Made by a program: the position numbers and the translations under genes
In this document: piece after piece, positions 33,221 through 42,958 of the stretch
Layout of the letters: each line of letters starts with the position of its first letter
Numbering within the stretch: the first letter of the stretch is position 1
DNA from: Echinicola soli
GTDB taxonomy: Bacteria > Bacteroidota > Bacteroidia > Cytophagales > Cyclobacteriaceae
Direction of reading: 5' to 3'
Length of the DNA stretch: 64,000 bases
Assembly (NCBI RefSeq): GCF_006575665.1
Contig: NZ_CP041253.1
Location: 1,989,501 to 2,053,500, forward strand
Notes under the pieces: model-generated
Databases searched by the model: none
The model's input: the letters and a program-made list of their open reading frames with translations, nothing else
What the model was told of the DNA's origin: nothing

Positions 33221-33412
33221 ATGATTTACTGTGTGCAACTAATTTTCGTTGCTTGCTAAATTTCAGCGTAATTTTCACCTTCTGCTCTTTGTTCCTTTTT
33301 TGCTTCAGGTCAAAAAAGGAACAAAAACCTGTCCGCCTGTGGAGGAAAACCTGCTGCGGTGAGCTATTTGACTTAAATCAAAGCCAGCGGCACGCGCAGA
33401 CAAACTCCTCCT
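33221..33412 (+). repeat. dispersed ~180-bp element with hairpin, copy 2
   Basis: Counterpart of 16215-16390, with the identical 14-bp-arm hairpin at 33288-33325, so placed that it may end the glycan-gene transcript 80 bp after the GH127 stop. The following 33413-34127 contains more repeats and no gene. Confidence 0.8.
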
Positions 33413-33776
33413 AATAAGCTATCAGCAATATTACTGTGCTGATTTCTGTCAAGTCTATCTGGCTGATAGACAGGCAAGCCTGCGCTATTTTCATTGCACT
33501 TCTTTGATTTCTTAACGCCAAATACCTCAAGGCAGAACAGGGAATTCTCTCCTTACAAGGATTGTGAAACAGTTGGAAGAAAATACTGCCTTGCTTATTT
33601 ACCCATTATAATCCATATAGAATCGATAAAAGAATAAGCACAATAAAGTATCAAGAGGCAAGAAGCAAATCTTAAAAACCTGAGTTTAAAAACCGTCACT
33701 GCGAAGCGTGAGAAGGGGGATTTGAGGGAAGGAGCTGCCACGCCCTTTCTGACTCACACCCCATCCTAAAAAGGGC

Positions 33777-33838
33777 CTGTTTGGTACCAGACAAGCCTGT
33801 TTGGCACCAGACAAGCCTGCCTTTGGCTGTCGACAAGT
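33777..33838 (+). repeat. tandem 20-bp repeat, short array
   Basis: About three units of CCTGTTTGG(C/T)ACCAGACAAG, the same family as 7377-7451 and 44388-44495. Confidence 0.75.
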
Positions 33839-33930
33839 TCGCACTGAAAACGAGATTGCTTCACTCCGTTGCTCTGCGTTCGCAATGACGGAATGACATC
33901 GAATTTACAGTCGGAACTCAGGTTAAGAAT

Positions 33931-34116
33931 TACTGTCGTCCGACTAAATTTCACATATGCTGAAAAAGTAGGTTTAAACGAAAAGAGAAAAGATTTTTTC
34001 GATTTCCTAAAACTACCCCATCCTCTGAAGGGGGGATCAGAAAGTCCCTTTTAGGGGGGGAGGGGTGGATTTTAACGATTTTCCTTTCAAAGCAAAATCT
34101 TTACCCGGACGCCAAT
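33931..34116 (+). repeat. dispersed 186-bp element, copy A
   Basis: Begins TACTGTCGTCCGACTAAATT and ends TTTACCCGGACGCCAAT. The ends form an imperfect inverted repeat (CGTCCGACTAAA against CGTCCGGGTAAA). Copies B and C at 42645-42830 and 46254-46438 are closer to each other than to this one. Confidence 0.85.
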
Positions 34117-34127
34117 GGTTAAGAACA

Positions 34128-34170
34128 AGAAAAGGCTTTCCGTGTATTTACTCGGAAAGCCTTTTCTTTT
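34128..34170 (-). terminator. strong intrinsic-type hairpin after the lipoprotein gene
   Basis: Arms AAAAGGCTTTCCG and CGGAAAGCCTTTT are perfectly complementary around a 10-base loop, with T/A runs on both sides. It lies about 60 bp beyond the end of the minus-strand lipoprotein gene, and could also stop readthrough from the + strand. Confidence 0.8.
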
Positions 34171-34227
34171 CTCAGCGCTCAATTGATACTCGTTACAAAC
34201 GAGGGTCATTTACGAGCGGTTACTTTT

Positions 34228-34962
34228 TTATTTGAATTCACCATTTTTCAGTCTAAGGGATTCTTCAAGATGGGCTTCGATCATATCGTAAACTGCTTCA
34301 TTGCCATCTTCACCATTTGGGCCGACGATGATCATGCCGTCACCATCACCATCTTGGACAAGTCCTGGATCAATGCCCATCAGGAGTTTATCCATGTAAA
34401 GTTCAAGAACCAGTTCTTGGGTGGCATTTACTTCCGTTCCTGGATTAAACTTGATGTCAATATTGTCTTCGATGTCCAGGTACATCATGGATGGGATGCC
34501 TTTCCAGTCCGCCTTGATCAGGACAGATTTTCCGTACATAGGGTTCGTTTCCGGAAGATTGTCTGCTTTGGTAAGGTCAAAGCTCAAGTTCGTGTAGAAT
34601 CCATTTGGCGCCAGGAAGCTTCCCATTCTGGAAAGCAAAATATGCTCATCTTTCACCAAAGGAACTACAAATTTTGGTCCCTTATTTGGTGTCATAATTT
34701 TAATGGGCTTGGTTTTGCCATCGGCAATTCTAAGATGCATTTTGACATCTTTTACGCTGATATTCACATCGGTGACGGTGACGTTTCTGAATACCAGGCT
34801 TCCATCATCCCCTTCTGTGGGGATATTGGTGCTTACTTTTGCAGAAAGGGTTACTTCACTTTCTTGAATTTCTTGGGATTCTTCGGTTTGGTTACAGGAA
34901 GCAAGCAGGGCAGAAGTGGAAAATGCCAGCAGCAGGTTTCTAAAAGTTGTTGTTCGATTCAT
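34228..34962 (-). CDS. lipoprotein with a DUF4382-like domain, function unknown
   Basis: 244 residues on the minus strand. A lipoprotein signal ends at Cys23 (LLASC). After an acidic Glu/Ser-rich stretch, the body carries VTVTDVNISVKDVKMHLRI, which resembles the DUF4382 strand pattern; the resemblance is weak. Near the end QDGDGDGMIIVG is an EF-hand-like acidic run that might bind calcium. Neighbours do not help: it lies alone between repeats and the sbcC gene, which points the same way but 310 bp away. A strong hairpin follows it. Confidence 0.7.
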   Translation of the reverse strand: MNRTTTFRNLLLAFSTSALLASCNQTEESQEIQESEVTLSAKVSTNIPTEGDDGSLVFRNVTVTDVNISVKDVKMHLRIADGKTKPIKIMTPNKGPKFVVPLVKDEHILLSRMGSFLAPNGFYTNLSFDLTKADNLPETNPMYGKSVLIKADWKGIPSMMYLDIEDNIDIKFNPGTEVNATQELVLELYMDKLLMGIDPGLVQDGDGDGMIIVGPNGEDGNEAVYDMIEAHLEESLRLKNGEFK

Positions 34963-35274
34963 CTTTGTAAAGTTTTGGTTAGTAATGAAATAGTGCTTGT
35001 TTGTATTGCCGATATTACTTTAATAATCGCTCAATAGAAGATCGTTTGTGTCCAATTGTAAATTATCTGTATTTTTTCTTGGCGGAGGTTTGGCAGATAT
35101 GAGGGTGCTTATAAATAAAAGTGAATTTTAGAGGCAGGCTTATACTAGAAGCTGTTCCGGATGCTTGTCCGGAATGAAGAATTCAAGAGGTTTGTCCACC
35201 GCGGTGGTTTCCTCAATGCGATTGTCAACTTGAGTCCTTCGGCTAGCTTGGGGTTACAAATCCAGGCCAGCAAG
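34963..35274. other. gene-free spacer upstream of the lipoprotein gene and downstream of sbcC
   Basis: About 310 bp. I see a 7-bp hairpin TTCCGGA/TCCGGAA at 35155-35174 that may mark the end of the sbcC transcript. The promoter of the minus-strand lipoprotein gene should be in 34963-35050, but I cannot point to a convincing -33/-7 pair. Confidence 0.4.
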
Positions 35275-38200
35275 TCAAAAAGAATAGGTTACTTGGCTGC
35301 CCTTTTCGGGATCAAGCTCGACTTGTGCGTACACGCCGATTTCCTGCTGCAATTCCTCAACGTGAGAAATTATACCAACGATCCTCTTTTCATGCCTTAG
35401 GGATTTGAGGGTTTCGAATACCGTTCTTAGTGCGTTTTTGTCCAGTGCCCCAAATCCTTCATCCAGGAAGAAAAAACTCTGGTCTGCGCGGTTCAGGGAT
35501 TTTACTTTTTCGGCCAAGGCCAATGCCAGGCACAGTGAAGCTTGGAAGGTCTGGCCTCCGGACAGGGTTTTGAGCAGTCTTTTTTTGCCTCCGTTGAGGT
35601 GGTCTTTTACCCAAAAGGTATTGCTTTCATCCACTTCCAAGGTTAAGCTGTTTTTGGAAAGCTGCATGAAGCGGATATTGGCAGTTTGTACCAGCTCTTT
35701 GAGGTAAATGTTGGAAACGTATTTTACAAACCCGCTCCCTTGGAAGAGACCGTAAAGCTCTTTTAAGTTGTTTTCGCGGTTTTCTACCTGTTGATACTCT
35801 TTTTTTAAGTGTGCTTTTTCTTCCAGTTTGGTGTAGATTTCTTCAATGTCCTTTTGGAGAAGTGCGACACGCTTCTGGGTGCCTTCCAGGGTTGATTTTG
35901 CCGTTTGATATTCTTCCTGGGTGGCTATATACAGGGTTTGGTCAAATCCGGCGACAGCTTCATCTGCCTGTAATTCCTGTGTTTTGGCCTGCAAGATGTC
36001 ACGCTGCTTGTCAAAGGCCTTGATTTCCTCTTCCAGTTTAGAAGGATTCAGCTGTTTGGCCAGTAGATCCTTGACGGCGGCTGCATTGGCAAAACTATGC
36101 TGTGATAAGGCCAGGGAAAGGGAATCATCAATTTTTTCTATCTTGGCCTTTACTTCTCCCAATCGGTCTTGATAGGTTTTTAAATTCGCCAAGTTGGTGG
36201 CTTGTTGTTGCCGGGTTTCGTTAAGGGCGTCCTGCGCCCTTGGTAAGTTTATTTCCAAGTCATCCAGGTACCGTTTTACCTTGGCAATGTCCTCGTCGAT
36301 CTTGGTCGCATTTGCCTCCCTATATTTTTCCAACAAGTCTGGAAAATTCACTTCCCCAAGCTTGGTTTCGATTTTGGTCTGAAGGGTTTTTACCTGCTGG
36401 TCGGCTTCTTGGTATTTTGTCAGGTACTGTTCTGATTTGGCCAAAAATGCCTTTTGTTCTGCCAGTAATGATTTGAGCTGTTGCTGGAGCATTTTCTCCT
36501 TTTGAAGAGCTGTTTTGGCCGCTTTTAATTGCTGGTCAATGGCTATTATGCCGCTTTTTGCATCATTTTCTTTTAGCAAAGACTGGATGCGTTGCTGTAC
36601 CTGATCGGCTTCCTGTTGTTTTTCAAGGTGGCTTTTCTGGGTGTTTTCCAACGTAATGTGCAGCTTTTCATAGCTAGCCTGCGCGGCGCGCAAAGCTTCC
36701 AGCCGATGGCCGAATTGCCGGATGGATTCATCCGTTTTTTCCAGCTTTTGTTCATCAAAATCATGCTCCAACGGCGAAGGATGCTCCAAGGCACCACAAA
36801 GTGGACATGCTTCCCCGGGCTTTAATTGGTGGGCATATTCAAATAGCCCCTGTTGTTGCAGGAGGTGTTCTCGTTCTTTTTGTACCTGCTGTAGTTTTTC
36901 TGTGGTTTTTTGGATGGCAGTGGTGAAATTGGCCTCTTGAAGACCGGCTTCTTGAAGGAGTTGGCTTTTGGCGGATTGTGCAGACTTGTCCTCTTCAGAA
37001 AGTCCTTTTAGCTGGCCGGAAAGGAGAGTGGATCTATCTTCCAATTGCCGGAGTTCCAGATAAGCCGCTTCCAGTTTACTGACCTGATCCATCTCGGGAA
37101 CATCCAGTTGCTCCATCGCTTTTTCAGCTTGGTCTATTTGGAGTGCCAACGTGTCTTTTTGCTCTTGCTGGGTGCTGTTTTGCTGGGCAAGTTGCTGGAA
37201 GTCTTGCTGTAGGGCGGCTTTTTCCGCGGAGAGCTTGTTGAGTTCCTTGATTTGCAGCAGGTCGCGGATGCGCGCTTCTTTTTCACCTTTATTGCTGTAG
37301 TCCTGGTAGAGCTTTTGATAGCGGATGTTTTTTTCTTCGATTTCCTGCTCGAAGCGCCTCTTGAAACGCTCACAGTCGGTCACACTTATACGGTATTTTT
37401 CCAAGTCAATTTCCAGTTCTTGAAACTGATCGAGCAGAGGTTTTACATAGGTCAGCGCCTTTTGATATTGCTGGAGCAGGATCCGCTTTTGCTGGAATGA
37501 CGGAAGCCGGTGATCGGATTCTTCCAGTTGTTTTTTGAGCTGGATAAGTTGTTCCGCCTTTTCCTTTACCGCCAGGATGCTGTTGAGCTGTTGTTCTTTT
37601 TGGGTGAGCAGTTGGGCCTCTTTCTTCTTTTGGGCAGTAAGCTGGTGTAATTGGGATTCGGATTCTTGGAGAGCGTCTTTGGTAAATACTGCCAGTCCTT
37701 CCAGCTGGGTTTCGAGTTTGATTTTCTTTTCCTTTTCTATCGAGAGCAGCTGCTTGGTTTTTCCGGCAAGGTCAAAGCGTTCCAGCCCAAAGAGTTCTTT
37801 CATCATTTCTGCACGGTCTTTGGGTTTTTGCTCGATAAACTCCCTGAATTTTCCTTGGGGAATAATGACCGTCTGGCGGAAATGGTCCATTTTCATACCT
37901 ACTAGCGCTTCCCCTTTTGCCTCCAGCGGTAGCCAGCCCTCACTGGTCTTTTTATAAAATGTGTGGGTGGCCGGCTTTACATCATCAAAGTTCTTGGAAT
38001 TTCTCTTGGCAATATAGGACGCCTTGTAGGTACATGTGTTGTTTTTACCTGCTTGGAATTCAAAGTGGATGGCGATGCCAGGGCTCTGGAGGTTGACCAT
38101 GCTGTTTTTTTCGCCTTTGCTGGCCAGCCTTTCGGTAGTACCATAGAGTGCCAGCAAGATGGCTTCCAAAATGGAGGATTTACCACTGCCCACTGACCCG

Positions 38201-38301
38201 AAAATACCAAAAAGGCCGGCACCAGTAAGCTGGGTGAAGTCAATGGTCTGTTTTTCTTTATAAGAATATAATCCTTCAATTTCCAGTTTTACAGGAATCA
38301 T
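35275..38301 (-). CDS. sbcC: exonuclease subunit SbcC (Rad50-type SMC ATPase)
   Basis: 1,008 residues. With SbcD this ATPase opens and trims DNA ends and hairpins during repair. The N-terminal Walker A is GSVGSGKSSILEAIL; two long coiled-coil arms (rich in Lys, Glu, Gln, Leu) span about 170-880; the zinc hook CPLC lies near residue 498; the C-terminal lobe has the ABC signature LSGGQTFQASLCLALALAEK and Walker B FFFLDEGFGALD. The length is usual. It starts 6 bp after the sbcD stop on the same strand. A nuclease that cuts long palindromes is noteworthy in DNA so rich in palindromic repeats. Confidence 0.96.
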   Translation of the reverse strand: MIPVKLEIEGLYSYKEKQTIDFTQLTGAGLFGIFGSVGSGKSSILEAILLALYGTTERLASKGEKNSMVNLQSPGIAIHFEFQAGKNNTCTYKASYIAKRNSKNFDDVKPATHTFYKKTSEGWLPLEAKGEALVGMKMDHFRQTVIIPQGKFREFIEQKPKDRAEMMKELFGLERFDLAGKTKQLLSIEKEKKIKLETQLEGLAVFTKDALQESESQLHQLTAQKKKEAQLLTQKEQQLNSILAVKEKAEQLIQLKKQLEESDHRLPSFQQKRILLQQYQKALTYVKPLLDQFQELEIDLEKYRISVTDCERFKRRFEQEIEEKNIRYQKLYQDYSNKGEKEARIRDLLQIKELNKLSAEKAALQQDFQQLAQQNSTQQEQKDTLALQIDQAEKAMEQLDVPEMDQVSKLEAAYLELRQLEDRSTLLSGQLKGLSEEDKSAQSAKSQLLQEAGLQEANFTTAIQKTTEKLQQVQKEREHLLQQQGLFEYAHQLKPGEACPLCGALEHPSPLEHDFDEQKLEKTDESIRQFGHRLEALRAAQASYEKLHITLENTQKSHLEKQQEADQVQQRIQSLLKENDAKSGIIAIDQQLKAAKTALQKEKMLQQQLKSLLAEQKAFLAKSEQYLTKYQEADQQVKTLQTKIETKLGEVNFPDLLEKYREANATKIDEDIAKVKRYLDDLEINLPRAQDALNETRQQQATNLANLKTYQDRLGEVKAKIEKIDDSLSLALSQHSFANAAAVKDLLAKQLNPSKLEEEIKAFDKQRDILQAKTQELQADEAVAGFDQTLYIATQEEYQTAKSTLEGTQKRVALLQKDIEEIYTKLEEKAHLKKEYQQVENRENNLKELYGLFQGSGFVKYVSNIYLKELVQTANIRFMQLSKNSLTLEVDESNTFWVKDHLNGGKKRLLKTLSGGQTFQASLCLALALAEKVKSLNRADQSFFFLDEGFGALDKNALRTVFETLKSLRHEKRIVGIISHVEELQQEIGVYAQVELDPEKGSQVTYSF

Positions 38302-38307
38302 ATTTAT

Positions 38308-39528
38308 TCAGTTTTGACTGATGATTTCGTTAAAAAGTGCTTTAATTTCTTCGTTGGGCTCCACCCCTTTGGTGTTTTGGTAGAAGCGGGAGAAGAGTAT
38401 TCCCATGTCCTTGCCCAAGTCTTCGGCCTGTAAACCAGCGCTGTCCACGCCAAGTTCTCCGGTAAGCCGTGGAATAAGGTTTACAATGCCGTCATGGGCT
38501 TTCATGATGGTTTTGCGCGTTTCGGCATCGATGGACGTTTCCGTTTCATAAATGAGCTCCACAAAGCAATAAGGGTTTTCTTCCAGCCATGAAAGTGTAT
38601 CGGCCAAATTGGAAAATGCTTTTTGATAAAGCGGACGCCCTTCCTTCAGGGCAATAGGATGGTATTGGACAGGCTTGCTGGGTTCAGCAGTTACCAAAAC
38701 GACCTTTTTTTCTTGACCGGCTTCGCTGAAGCTATAGGCAAGGGGTGAGCTGCTGTATACTATAGGGCAAGGGTGTTTGTCCACGGAGTGGTAGCGGTGG
38801 AGGTGGCCCAGGGCAGCGTACTGGATGCTGTCCGGGATCAAATGGGTGTACAGCGCTTGGGTGCCGCCGACATGGAGTATGGGACGTTCGCTTTCGGGTT
38901 CTGCTTCGGGTTTTTCCCCTTCTTTCATGAAGAAAAAATGTCCCATAAAGAGGTTCACACCGGCATCATCACAATAGTCGTCTGCGAGATTTTGCCACTT
39001 TTTGCCCAAAACTTCCCGTAGAGCGGCTTCTTTATCCTCTTCTCCGAGGTAGGTTTTTAATAGTACTTCATTGGCGTAGGGAGCTAGGATGACGCGAACA
39101 GGAAAGTCGTATTGTGGCAATTTTAGTTCGACAAATCCAGGAGCCGACCGCGTGATCTGAAGTCCGCTGTCCAGCGTCCCCGTGGCGATCTCCTGATCGT
39201 ATCTACTGTAAAAAAGGATACCCAATTCCCTTGCCAGCGGATCAGGTGCACTGATGAACTGTGTGCTGTCATGATTTCCGGAGATGGCTATAATGGGCCT
39301 TTTTCCGTCTTTGGAGAGTCTGCGAAGGGATTTGTACAGCAGCTCCACGGCCTCATGGCTGGGATTAAAGCTGTCAAAAATGTCTCCTGCCAACAATACC
39401 AAATCGACTTCCTCATGGTCAGCAATTGCGATCATCTCCTCTAATACCAGCTGTTGTTCGGGCAGCCTGGAATATTCCTGAAGGCGTTTTCCTAAATGCC
39501 AATCAGCTGAATGTAAGAGTTTTAACAT
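38308..39528 (-). CDS. sbcD: exonuclease subunit SbcD (Mre11-type nuclease)
   Basis: 406 residues. The five phosphoesterase motifs of Mre11/SbcD are visible in order: HSADWHLGK, LAGDIFDSFNPS, ISGNHDST, GHFFF and GHLHRYH, which bind two Mn2+ ions. A capping domain follows. It is the first gene of the minus-strand sbcD-sbcC pair, separated from sbcC by only 6 bp, so both are made from one mRNA. ATG at 39528 directly precedes the first beta-strand. Confidence 0.96.
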   Translation of the reverse strand: MLKLLHSADWHLGKRLQEYSRLPEQQLVLEEMIAIADHEEVDLVLLAGDIFDSFNPSHEAVELLYKSLRRLSKDGKRPIIAISGNHDSTQFISAPDPLARELGILFYSRYDQEIATGTLDSGLQITRSAPGFVELKLPQYDFPVRVILAPYANEVLLKTYLGEEDKEAALREVLGKKWQNLADDYCDDAGVNLFMGHFFFMKEGEKPEAEPESERPILHVGGTQALYTHLIPDSIQYAALGHLHRYHSVDKHPCPIVYSSSPLAYSFSEAGQEKKVVLVTAEPSKPVQYHPIALKEGRPLYQKAFSNLADTLSWLEENPYCFVELIYETETSIDAETRKTIMKAHDGIVNLIPRLTGELGVDSAGLQAEDLGKDMGILFSRFYQNTKGVEPNEEIKALFNEIISQN

Positions 39529-40055
39529 ATTTTAAAAAGGTCGTTTTTTTCGTTTTAATGGAAATCAGATTAAATTTAGGGGCTTAAAAATTGGTAAGCA
39601 AACCAAAAGGCGGTTCAAAGATGGGAAAAACTTAACACTTTCGTCACTGCGAACATAGTACAAAATATCATGGCCCGCCAGTCTGCTACCAAACAAGCAT
39701 GTTTGGAGCCATAGGTAAGGAGGAACGACAAAGCATCTCCTTTGGAAGAAAAGATTGCTTCACTCCACCTCCGTTCCATTCGCAATGACGTACTGGAAAC
39801 CGTCCCCGCGAACGCTATGGTAACGTAGTGCAGCAGTCCCGAGTCTTATCCCGTCACTGCGATCCTGTCTACAGCCATAGGCAGGGAGGAGCGACGGAGC
39901 GATCTCCTTTGGAAGAAAAGATTGCTTCACTCCGCTACCGCTTCATTCGCAACGTACTGGAACTATTTTAAGAAACGGAGATTTGAGGTCATTGCAATGA
40001 CGCTTTATGATACTGATTAGAAAATTTGGCATTTAAATTGAATAAGCCGAAGCTT
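39529..40055. repeat. gene-free spacer with two CGTCACTGCGA-type palindromic elements
   Basis: Elements at 39642-39790 and 39852-39955 have inverted ends (CGTCACTGCGAAC with TTCGCAATGACG, and CGTCACTGCGA with TTCGCAACG). Each contains AAAAGATTGCTTCACTCC. They also hold a fragment of the 20-bp CAGACAAGCC family. No gene is seen. Confidence 0.7.
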
Positions 40056-40595
40056 ATGAAGAAAATAGTGTTTTTGTCCCTGTTGTTGAGTGCGTTAGCG
40101 CTCGGGGAGCTGTTTGCGCAGCCGCCCGTTTTGGGGGGGGATTCCACATTGGTCATTGAAAACGGGATTGCAAGTTATTATGGGAGATTTTTTCATAACC
40201 GGAAAACTGCCAATGGAGAGATCTTTGACATGGAAGGGATGACGGCTGCACATAAAAACCTGCCCTTTGGTACCATGGTGCGTGTGACGAATCTCCACAA
40301 CGGCAAGCATATAATCGTAAAAGTAAACGACCGCCTTCCCCAAAACTCCAAAAGAACCATCGACCTGGCTAAAGGTGCGGCTCGAAAGCTGGGAATGATC
40401 CAGATGGGACTGGCCCCCGTGACCATCAGTGTGCTAAAGCACGAAAACATGGCCCGACTAATGGATTATTACGAAGATGATGTGCCCGGTAGTCTAAGGC
40501 TAAGAATGTATTATGAGCCCATAGCTGTAGAGAAAGATACGACTGTGATTTTTGCCTGGCCGGACTGGGAGGCTAGTTACGATAGCGGAGGCTGA
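40056..40595 (+). CDS. rlpA: RlpA-like septal/rare lipoprotein A domain protein
   Basis: 179 residues from the ATG at 40056; the in-frame TTG at 40026 adds nothing family-like. The signal peptide ends ELFAQ. The double-psi beta-barrel of RlpA spans about 45-130: GIASYYGRFFHNRKTANGE, MTAAHKNLPFGTMVRVTNL, IVKVNDRLPQNSKRTIDLAKGAA. RlpA proteins are lytic transglycosylases or division-associated proteins that act on peptidoglycan. The C-terminal SPOR domain found in many members is absent, and there is no lipobox, so this is a short exported form. Confidence 0.88.
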   Translation: MKKIVFLSLLLSALALGELFAQPPVLGGDSTLVIENGIASYYGRFFHNRKTANGEIFDMEGMTAAHKNLPFGTMVRVTNLHNGKHIIVKVNDRLPQNSKRTIDLAKGAARKLGMIQMGLAPVTISVLKHENMARLMDYYEDDVPGSLRLRMYYEPIAVEKDTTVIFAWPDWEASYDSGG

Positions 40596-40610
40596 ATGGT
40601 TTTGTCTTAC

Positions 40611-41280
40611 CCCCTAGCCCCCTAAAAGGGGGGAGCTGTTCCTTGGTCTAAGGCTATTTTTCATTGATTTAACAGTTCAGCCTTCAAACCTTAAAACTTT
40701 TAAACCTTTCCACCTTTCTTACCCCCTAGCCCCCTAAAAGGGGAACTGTCGCTTGATCTAAGGCTATCACTTATGGATTTAACAGTTCAACTTTCCAACC
40801 TTCCCCACTTTCAACATTAACACCTTCCACCCATTCTAACCCCCTAACCCCCTAAAAGGGGGGACTGTCGCTTAATCTAAGGCTATCACTTATGGATTTT
40901 ACAGTTCAACTTTCCAACCTTCCCCACTTTCAACATTAACACCTTCCACCCATTCTAACCCCCTAACCCCCTAAAAGGGGGGACTGTCGCTTAATCTAAG
41001 GCTATCACTTATGGATTTTACAGTTCAACTTTCCAACCTTCCCCACTTTCAACATTAACACCTTCCACCCATTCTAACCCCCTAACCCCCTAAAAGGGGG
41101 GACTGTCGCTTAATCTAAGGCTATCACTTATGGATTTTACAGTTCAACTTTCCAACCTTCCCCACTTTCAACATTAACACCTTCCACCCATTCTTACGCC
41201 CTAGCCCCCTAAAAGGGGGAACTGTCGCTTGATCTAAGGCTATCACTTATGGATTTTACAGTTCAACTTTCCAACCTCCC
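40611..41280 (+). repeat. tandem array of 119-bp units (five regular plus one divergent)
   Basis: The phrase ACTGTCG recurs at 40745, 40864, 40983, 41102 and 41221, exactly 119 bp apart, with a divergent shorter first unit before. Each unit contains a CCCCTAACCCCCTAAAAGGGG palindrome, TCTAAGGCTATCACTTATGG, and C/T-rich runs such as CTTTCCAACCTTCCCCAC. The central units are almost identical, which points to recent amplification. It fills the gap between the rlpA stop and the converging bestrophin gene. Confidence 0.95.
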
Positions 41281-41289
41281 AAACCGCCT

Positions 41290-42204
41290 CTACATCACAT
41301 ATTCATCATTGATAGGTCCGACTGGGTCAGGGATATGCTCTTCACGGATCATTTCAAGTAGGTTGATTTCGATGGTGCGGGTAATCTGGTTCAGCGGGAT
41401 TCCGGTGGGGATAGGCTCAAAAGGATTTAAAATGGCCAGACCAATAAAGTGAATGGTGTGGAAAACATAGCCGATGATGGTGCCAAAAAGAATAGCTCGC
41501 CAGCCTACCGTAGGGGCTACTGCCAGTGTAAAGGCGATATTAAAGAGCCAAATAAAGGCTTTTGTATAGTAATTATAAGAGGTAGGGAAGACGGTGTTTT
41601 TGATCCGCTCCGCCTTGCCCATCTCATCACAAAACCGCGTGATCTCCCTGTTGAGTTCCAGGAATTCAAAGCCATCGATAAGCTTTTCCTTCCGCCAAGT
41701 CTTCAGTTCCATGGTTTGGAGACTGAGAATGGCATTGTGTTTATTGCTTTCGTTTTCGATGATATCGATATCGCTTTGGATGAGGTACTTTTTGTACTCA
41801 CTATCGTCGGTGCCGCGTAGTTTTTCTTTTAGGGCATATAGAAAGGCAATGTGTCGTTTGATGGCATATTCTTTCATCAGTTGCAAATGTTGGCCTTTTA
41901 TATGGTCATTGGGAACGGGAAATTGGAGGACATGTCTGGCCCAAGTGCGGGAGCTGTTGACTATGGCTCCCCAGATTTTTCGGGCTTCCCACCAGCGGTC
42001 ATAGGACTGGTTATTATTAAAACCAATAAAAAAGGCCAGTGCAGTACCCAGGATGGTGGGGATGATGGATGGCATTTCGAAGCGATACTGGATAAAGTAC
42101 CAATAGAAAAAGTAAGCTGTCGAGCAGGTCACGGTCACCAAAATCGTATTCTTCCAGGTTCCTCTGATAATGCGGCTTAACCTGATGTCATTGGTAATGA
42201 TCAT
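41290..42204 (-). CDS. bestrophin-family ion channel
   Basis: 304 residues from the ATG at 42204 (an upstream ATG at 42234 is possible). The family blocks are RGTWKNTILVTVTC, a first membrane pair, PSIIPTILGTALAFFIGFNNNQSYDRWWEARKIWGAIVNSSRTWAR (shared with bestrophin/UPF0187 members), and an ending FEPIPTGIPLNQITRTIEINLLEMI. Bacterial bestrophins are pentameric channels in the inner membrane conducting monovalent ions. The start is followed closely by the usual IITNDIRLSRI. It converges on the tandem repeat array and has no operon partner. Confidence 0.9.
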   Translation of the reverse strand: MIITNDIRLSRIIRGTWKNTILVTVTCSTAYFFYWYFIQYRFEMPSIIPTILGTALAFFIGFNNNQSYDRWWEARKIWGAIVNSSRTWARHVLQFPVPNDHIKGQHLQLMKEYAIKRHIAFLYALKEKLRGTDDSEYKKYLIQSDIDIIENESNKHNAILSLQTMELKTWRKEKLIDGFEFLELNREITRFCDEMGKAERIKNTVFPTSYNYYTKAFIWLFNIAFTLAVAPTVGWRAILFGTIIGYVFHTIHFIGLAILNPFEPIPTGIPLNQITRTIEINLLEMIREEHIPDPVGPINDEYVM

Positions 42205-42644
42205 GATAAAAATCTTCTTTTGTAATGTGAACAATTTACGAAAAAGTTGGTGGAAACAAAGGGCATTGCAAATGCCATGGTTGGTTTCGCCTAGAACGGC
42301 AACTTATGAGACAGCCTGAAAAGTGTGATGGTTAGGTGGTTGATTCCTGTTTTGGATAGAAAAAGTCCAGGTCGTTTAAGTAATTTATATGTTTTATCGG
42401 TAATTATAACACGCTTATGGTGTTTATTGATATAAAAAAGTAATATAACAAAATAAACTTTGCTTTATTTATTTTATTTGATTTAATTATAACTATAAAT
42501 ACAGTTAAAGCCAAGAGTTTTATTGTAGTACGGAGTGAAAGAGAGGAATTAAAAATGCTCCGTTCGGTTTTCTCTCGTTGCAAACGAGGGGAATAGTAGA
42601 GGATTAAGAAAAACTTAACTTTCCAAATTAAGATCATTTTGTTT

Positions 42645-42830
42645 TACTGTCGTCCGACTAAATTTCACATACGCTGAAAAAGTAGGTTTAAACGAAAATA
42701 GAAGGGGTTTTTTCGATTTCCTAAAACTACCCCGTCCTCTGAAGGGGTGATCAGAAAGTCCCCTTTAGGGGATTTAGGGTGGATTTTGACGAATTTCCTT
42801 CGAAAGCATAATCTTTACCCGGACGCCAAT
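42645..42830 (+). repeat. dispersed 186-bp element, copy B
   Basis: Nearly identical to copy C (46254-46438) and close to copy A (33931-34116). Copies B and C bracket the first LytTR/sulfotransferase/propeller cassette in the same orientation. The remainder of 42205-42958 is A/T-rich DNA with no gene. Confidence 0.9.
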
Positions 42831-42958
42831 GATTTTGCTTTGAATAGTGTTTTATGAAATTCTCATAAAGTAGGTGTTGCTTCTATTTAAAATAGCCGTA
42901 GTTGGGTATTTACTACTTTTTTTTGTAGTGAAATCAGTCTACTCCAAAACTAGAACGT

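Noticed and set aside
34183..35037. A 284-codon + strand frame opposite the minus-strand lipoprotein
   Set aside because: It is a shadow: the minus frame has a lipoprotein signal and a terminator hairpin, the plus frame has no family features and starts upstream in repeat-rich DNA.
40611..41280. The regular 119-bp array as a CRISPR
   Set aside because: Units are tandem and alike along the whole 119 bp; there are no short repeats separated by unique spacers, and no cas genes are near.
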